From positions 855,106-878,244 of the forward strand of contig KQ482066.1 of NCBI GenBank assembly GCA_001430745.1: a stretch of DNA of 23,139 bases, written 5' to 3'. Position 1 is the first letter of the stretch. The number at the start of each line of letters is the position of its first letter. This document shows positions 18,306-23,139 of the stretch, piece by piece. A program made the position numbers and the translations under genes. The notes beneath the pieces were generated by a model, which saw only the letters and a list, made by a program, of their open reading frames with translations, ran no database searches and was not told the origin of the DNA. The stretch is from Auxenochlorella pyrenoidosa (lineage: Eukaryota; Chlorophyta; Trebouxiophyceae; Chlorellales; Chlorellaceae).

Positions 18306-20875
18306 ATGCGGCTCCCTCGGCTGCCTGGGGGCTGGCCGGCTCTTGGCCTGCTCTTCGGCACGCCTGTCCTGGGCGCCGTGCTCTATCAGTGCATCCAGGT
18401 GAGCGCTAAGAGCGGCTGGCCGCGCAGTGGGGCTGCAAATGTCTGTGGCCCGCGAAGCCCGGCCCCTGAAACCCCTGCCCGCATCCCCGCAGAGGCCCTG
18501 GCTACTGCTCAGCCTGATCCTAGTGCTCGTTACTGGCGTTTCAGCGCTGGCCTTGGTCCTGGCTAAACGAGACGTGATGCGCTTTGTCCAGGCAAGTTTC
18601 CGCTTTGCCCGAGCCGCTCTGGACGCTCAGTTTCAAGGAGTCAGTTTGGATAAAGAAGTGGGGGGTTCGCCCAGCCCTGCACACTTGCCTAGGATCCTCC
18701 TCGCCTGCCCCGCCTTCCTGGTGCCGCTGCGACAGCGCTGGCTCGACTCACCCGCCGCTGGACCCACCTGCTGCCCTACCCGTGCAGATTCGCCGCCGCC
18801 TGCAGGTGTGGCGCTTCCGGCTGACCACCCTGCGTCGTCGCCCGGTCACGCTGCACGAGTTCCACTCTGCCACCACTGCCGCCTATGCGGCATGCCGCTT
18901 CCGCCGCCCGCTGCGCCCGGCCGAGCTGCAGCAACTGGCGTGCCACGCTGGCTTCCCGCTGCCGGCGGTTGTCTCCCTGGCGGCCTGCCTCGAGGCGGCG
19001 GAGCGCAACGAGCAGGCCGCAGCTAGGCTGCAGCAGAGCCTGAGGCGGATCTCGCTCGTGGGCATCGCCCCCTGGCGCTTCCGCTTCTTTCTCTGGTGGT
19101 TCATCAGGTGAGGGTGATTTTTTTAAAATTCGAAAATGGGAGGGGAAAAAACGAGGCCGGCAGCAGCTGCAGCTGCACGCCCCGGCTGGCAGCGCCGGTC
19201 TGCACGCACGCCAAGGAGCGCCTGCTGCCTGCAGCCGCCCGCGGGACGGGAGCCCGCGCCTTGTGTGCAGGCATGGACACCACTGCCGGGCAGCTGCATT
19301 GCAGCCCATGCTCTGGGCCCCGCCTGCCATGCTCGCCTCGTGTAGAGAAGCCGGTCCGCACAGTCTGCATGCGGCCCCCCTTGCGGTGGCGCCGCCTTTC
19401 CCTTCTGCCTGCTGCAAGCGCGTCCCCACGCCCAGTCCCCTCGACGTGCCGCCCTGCCCGCCGCAGCCATCTGAACACCTTGAAGCTTGTGAAGCGCGAG
19501 TGGGAGCAGCAGAATCCGCAGCTGATCGCCGGCTTCGACCTGTCGCGCAGCACCGCCGTCGCCATGCTGTTCCGCCGCCCCAAGGTCTGTGCCCGCCCAG
19601 CTTCCTGCACCCACCCCGAGTGCGGCCGTTGTCGGCTTGACGTTTGCGCGCCTGCCAGGGCATCTCCGAGCGCCAAAGCCTGCCACACACGCCACCCTCC
19701 ATGCTGGCTCCTTAGCCACTCCTAGCATCCAATCCCGCCAGCCTACCCACACCACGCCTCCACACCCTGACATCCCTGGCCGTGCTGCCGCAGGGCACCT
19801 GCATGCTGCGGCTGGGCATGGAGGCGGGCGGCCTCATCGTGTCGGTGCGCCCCGACAACGCGCGGCTGCGAGGTGCGGCGCGGCCCCGCTGCGCTGCCAG
19901 CAAACGCCGCCAGCCGGGGGCTGCCGGGCGCCTTGGTGCCAGCACACAACACCTCTTGCCGGCCCGCCCCCGCCCTTCCCAGCCCCCGCCCGCTCGCTCA
20001 ACACCCCCCCGGGTGCCCGGCCCGCCTGCAGAGGAGGCGCGCACTCTGGACAGCTATATCGGCTCGGTGTCGGTGGCCTCGTTGGCAGGGGGCGCGTACC
20101 AGCTGGCGGCCGAGGCCAACCTGCCGCCTGAGCAGCGGTTGCGGGAGGGGCAGGTCATGCACGTATACCTGCCCGACAGCTCGCTGGCGCAGCACGACGG
20201 CTTGCTGGTGAGCAGCGGGGCCCCCCTTGCTGCCCTGCGATGCCCCAGCGCTGCTTGCTGCTGCGTGCGTAACCATGACTGGTTGCCCCTGCCGAGAAAG
20301 GTTCCTGGTGGCGCAAGTCAAGGTTGCCCTTTGTTCGGCAGGGCTGTGCACCCCCGCCTGCCGAGCGCCGCCCTCGGCTGCACGGCCGCTGGCCGCAGTC
20401 AGGTACGGACGGCAGCTTCCTGGGAGCAGGCCTCAGCAGCTCCGCCGCTCTTTCTCTGCAGGGCTGCCTCATGCACATGCGGCACACCCAGAACCTGCTG
20501 TGCCCAGGCTCTGGCGAGGTGGTGCCCACAGCCCAGGCCTTCAGCACGCAGCTGCCGCCGCCCCCAGGCTCGCTCACCCTGCTGGCTGAGCAGCGTGAGC
20601 GGCTGCTGCGGGAGGCGCTGGAGGAGCTGGCGCGACCCGGGGAGGGGGAGGGAGATGAGGAGGCGCGGCGGGTCAGGCAGCGCATGGTGGAGCACCTGCA
20701 GCAGCAGCTGGCGCAGCGGCGGGCGCAGCAGGCGGATCAGGCGCAGCGTGCACGGCGGCGAGCCTTAAAACGCGCACGACGCGCCCGCCAGGCGGCGCCC
20801 CCGGCGTCGGCGCTCGCTGCAGACGACTCTGCAGTCGACACAGAGTGGAGGGCGCTGCTGCGCGGCGGCGGCTGA
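18306..20875 (+). CDS. Membrane-anchored protein with SH2-like segment and basic coiled-coil tail
   Basis: Exons 18306-18398, 18493-18591, 18788-19107, 19467-19584, 19794-19872, 20032-20207 and 20462-20875 join in phase to 432 residues; the stop is TGA 20873-20875. Two hydrophobic segments open the protein (about 8-30 and 33-56, LLLSLILVLVTGVSALALVL). A helical, Arg-rich region follows (RRRLQVWRFRLTTLRRRP; HEFHSATTAAYAA; residues 65-170). Then comes FDLSRSTAVAMLFRRPK leading into GTCMLRLGMEAGGLIVSVR (211-229). That block resembles the SH2 core, where a helix carrying '(S/R)..A..LL...P' precedes 'GTF-L-(I/V/L)-R-(F/P)-S...G-x-(L/I)-x-(V/L)-S/T-(V/Y)'; Arg216 would be the phosphotyrosine-binding Arg. 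Plants and algae have a few STAT-type linker-SH2 proteins. The tail (about 310-405) is Glu/Gln/Arg-rich coiled coil ending ARRRALKRARRARQ. The donor after exon 2 is best read as CAG|GCAAGT, though an in-phase GTCCAG six bases earlier is possible. The gene model is firm; the domain call is tentative. Confidence 0.7.
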
Positions 20876-22155
20876 CACTGACAGGGCTGCCCTGCTCAGA
20901 GGAAGCAGTCGGCTGTTGGCACGGTGCTGCAGGAAATGCACTACCCGCTGCACCGCCATCGGGCGGTGGCAGCCAGCTGACACTCATTTGAGCAATCTGA
21001 GGAATGCGCGAGCTCCTGATGCATGCCGCAGGCGAACGATCCTCTTCCGACCCCCCCCCCCCTTCCCTGCTTCACCTCCCTTGCGTCTTTATCACGACCT
21101 GTATCTTGTTTTCCCCTGAAATGGTCATCACATCAGCTCTCTCCCCCCAGCTTTCTCTCTCTGAACTGCTGGGGCGAAAACCCCTTGCTACTGTTATGTC
21201 CTCTCGTCAGCAATCTCTCCCGACCCTTCATTCCATTTTTCAGGTCCAGCGCCACGAATTGTACATGTTGCCCCAACTCGAGCTTTTCCATACTCCATCG
21301 CACTGCCATCATCCATTGGACATGGGCTGCAATACTTCTGCTGATTGCTGCGCCTCGTGTCCTTCCCAACTCATTGCAACGCCGCAATTTGCAAAACACC
21401 CGCGGCTGTTTGCAGAAAACAAAAGCATTACACTCCAGGACTCTGCTGGCAGGGGGAGTGCCCTTGCCGGAACACAGCGACAGCTTGGCGCTTAGAAAAG
21501 GGACAGGGTCGGTCCGCCGCTACCTTGCACGGCGCACAGTTGAAGGCCTCAAGCGGGATCTCAAAGCAATCGGGTGGGTGAAGTGATCGGGTAAGCGGGG
21601 ACGGAAGGGCTCTGGTGGAGCCAGGGCCGAGAGAGCCAGCGGGCAGGGCGTGGAGAGCTCTCAAAATCAGCGCAAGCAGATGCGCAACGTCGGCGGCCGC
21701 CCGATCGGGCAGCGCCGCCCACGATGGCTGAGAAGGATGCACGGGGCGCAGGGGAGGGGCGCAAGGGGCAATCACCTGAGGCCTTCCGGCGCCCAGCGCA
21801 GCGATTGCCGCTGCGCGATGTTTGCCGGCTGGCAGTGGTGCACGCGGCCACAGCCAGGTGCCTTGTGCATCTCCTCCGCTACTTCGAGAAAAAACAGTCC
21901 AAACAGTGTCCGCCTGGGGTACGACTGATGCTCACGGCCTGCTCCAGGCTATGCTATAAGCGCCCAGGCGGCTGGGCTCGCGCGCACCAGCGCCGACTGC
22001 CTGCCTGCCTGCCTGCGGCTGCAGGCAGCATGCAGGGGCAGCCATGCGGGGTGCATACGCGGCCCGCCGCTGGCGACCGCAGAGCAGCCCAGGCGGGGTG
22101 GCGCGCTGGAGCGAGCGCCGCCCGCCAGGGCTGCTCTCTGGCGCCTTCGCGCCGG
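20876..22155. other. Convergent 3' intergenic region, no gene seen
   Basis: About 1,280 bases between two facing stop codons. The left half (about 21000-21450) is pyrimidine-rich with a run of 12 C at 21051-21062 and lower GC; the right half is purine-rich on the plus strand. A minus-strand TGTAA lies at 21432-21428 and could end the pyrophosphatase transcript, implying a 3' untranslated region of about 720 bases. Frames at 21023-21586, 21428-21775 and 21724-22200 show no family features. Confidence 0.5.
21428..21432 (-). terminator. Candidate TGTAA polyadenylation signal for the H+-pyrophosphatase gene
   Basis: The minus strand reads TGTAA about 720 bases past the pyrophosphatase stop codon. 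This is the standard green-algal element, and the only one seen on that strand in the intergenic region. Long 3' untranslated regions are common in green algae, but a five-base match is weak. Confidence 0.3.
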
Positions 22156-23139
22156 TCACTTGAAGAACTGGAACAGCAGGCCGTCCTGCAGGGTGGGTGA
22201 GTGGGTGTGGGTTATGGGTTAAGGATCGCCCGTGAGGCAACAGGCCACCAGAGGGGGGCAGGGGCCCTTCCAGGTTGCACCGCCTCGCGCCGCTCGCGTG
22301 GCAAGGCTCACAAACCACGGCAATGCTGGGAGCAAGGCGCCAGTTTGCGAGCAGGGAGGGGCTCGGACGGGCAGGGCTAAGGACGGCAGCGGGGCGGCGG
22401 GCGCGGGGGCGCATCCAATGCGGCCCCCAAGTCTCTTCCGCTGTGCTTGCCTTGGTGTGCGCCAGGAAGAAGGGCGCCAGCACCAGCGACTCGACGGCCA
22501 TGAGCTTGATGAGGATGTTGAGGGAGGGGCCCGAGGTGTCCTTGAGCGGGTCGCCCACGGTGTCGCCGATGACGGCGGCCTGCGGGGAGGGTGGTTGCAG
22601 GTGGGTGGGTGGGTGGTGTGATGGGGGGGCAGGTGGGTGGTGTGGTGTGGTTCAGAAAGGAGAACCCGGTGGAGCCAAGGAGGAAGGGGGCCCACGGCGC
22701 GTGGGCGGCAGGCTGGCGTCGAAGGGGCGCGGCAACACCGGGGCGCAGCGAAAGGCTGCGCCAGCTGCCCGCGGCGCGCGGCCTGCTCCCACCAGCCCAC
22801 TGCACGCCGCCTGCTGCAGGCAGGGGGGGGTGACCCCACCTTGTGGCAGTCGGAGCCCTTGCCGCCCAGGTCGCGCGCGTGCTCGCTTGCGCCGGCCTGC
22901 ACGGGGGGCAGCGGCATGTTCTCAGGGCTCTGTCGCTCCGTCGTGACGCTCAGCACCCGGCAGCAGGCGCGCCGTGGGTGTTGCAGCCCAGTCCCCAGCC
23001 TACCAAGGCCAGGCCCTGCCAGCGGCTCACAGAGTGAGCCAGAAAACCCACTGAAACCGCCAGGCCCAGCCAGTCACCCTCGCGGCGCCGCCCCCCCCCC
23101 CCCCCCACCCCCCACCCCCCACCCCCCCCCACCCACCCA
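22156..23139 (-). CDS. Vacuolar-type H+-translocating inorganic pyrophosphatase, C-terminal exons (5' part outside window)
   Basis: Three exons on the minus strand: 22896-22840 ([19 protein letters not shown]), 22579-22451 (begins [20 protein letters not shown], ends FFLAHTK) and 22185-22156 (DGLLFQFFK, stop). Only 91 coding codons are visible; the preceding exon with the GGAWDNAKKYIE region of this family is not found up to the window edge and must lie beyond it. The second exon is near-identical in pattern to plant AVP1-type enzymes. In the mung bean enzyme the aspartates and lysine of GDT-x-GDPLKD bind Mg-pyrophosphate, and all are kept here. The protein is a multi-helix pump of the vacuole or acidocalcisome membrane that couples pyrophosphate hydrolysis to proton transport. 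The residues that separate K+-dependent from K+-independent types lie outside the window. The donor at 22450 is AAG|GCAAGC, a GC donor with no GT alternative. Confidence 0.95.
22598..22650. repeat. (GGTG/GGGT)n low-complexity tract in pyrophosphatase intron
   Basis: The plus strand shows repeated GGTGGGTGGGTGGTG and GGTGTGGTGTGG units with a run of G, just upstream of exon 22579-22451 in transcript order. On the coding strand it is a CCACC-rich tract and doubles as the polypyrimidine region before the acceptor. Confidence 0.75.
23088..23139. repeat. Poly-C/(C6-9 A)n low-complexity tract at window edge
   Basis: C homopolymer of about 17 bases followed by CCCCCCA-type units to the end of the window. 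It should lie in an upstream intron of the pyrophosphatase gene. On the coding strand it is G-tract rich and could form G-quadruplexes; length is likely unreliable in assemblies. Confidence 0.85.

Noticed and set aside
18776..19702. 308-residue minus-strand frame
   Set aside because: Antisense to exons 3 and 4 of the SH2-like gene, crossing a clear intron; no domain features.
21997..22020. Tandem CCTG units, considered as a CRISPR-like or regulatory array
   Set aside because: Only a short four-base microsatellite with no spacers, in a 3' intergenic region.
21724..22200. 158-residue plus-strand frame overlapping the pyrophosphatase end
   Set aside because: Antisense to the final pyrophosphatase exon and its 3' region, with no recognisable motif or splice support.
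1..23139. Possible mobile elements, integrated viral segments or a defence system
   Set aside because: No transposase, reverse transcriptase, integrase, capsid or nuclease motifs, no long terminal or inverted repeats seen by eye, and the genes are ordinary algal nuclear genes.

Overview
This looks like nuclear DNA from a GC-rich green alga, most likely a Chlorella-like trebouxiophyte. Almost every gene is cut into short exons by introns of roughly 100-400 bases. Acceptors are strongly (T/C)GCAG, and translated exons match plant/algal families: a plant-type H+-pyrophosphatase, a FLU-like chlorophyll regulator and a GPR1/FUN34/YaaH transporter. The species call is inference from composition, gene structure and gene content. 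Because the genes are spliced, most long uninterrupted reading frames are chance products of high GC. The exons here were assembled by eye from splice sites, reading phase and protein similarity.

Layout, left to right. (1) 1-1731, +: the 3' end of a DRS1/DDX27/RH28-type DEAD-box RNA helicase (ribosome assembly). (2) 2269-7038, -: a complete acetate/ammonia-type transporter of the GPR1/FUN34/YaaH family in about 19 exons, convergent with gene 1. (3) 7456-8512, -: an unrecognised Ala/Pro-rich protein whose reading frame changes once. (4) 8515-11229, +: a SMYD-like SET/MYND protein, divergent from gene 3 with only two bases between the two candidate ATGs. (5) 11821-14749, +: a FLU-like protein (transit peptide, membrane segment, coiled coil, TPR), interrupted by a 325-base run of N. 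(6) 15534-17435, +: an unrecognised protein with about four membrane segments. (7) 18306-20875, +: a membrane-anchored protein with an SH2-like segment. (8) 22156-beyond the right edge, -: the C-terminal exons of a vacuolar-type H+-translocating pyrophosphatase, convergent with gene 7.

The genes do not form a pathway or operon. They are independent nuclear genes covering ribosome biogenesis, acetate uptake, protein methylation, tetrapyrrole control and proton pumping. I see no mobile element, CRISPR array, virus or toxin system. The most notable signals are an unusually high share of GC-AG introns (about 8 of 48 inferred introns, five of them in the transporter gene), the SH2-like membrane protein, the SET/MYND protein with altered zinc ligands, and the near-abutting divergent start codons.
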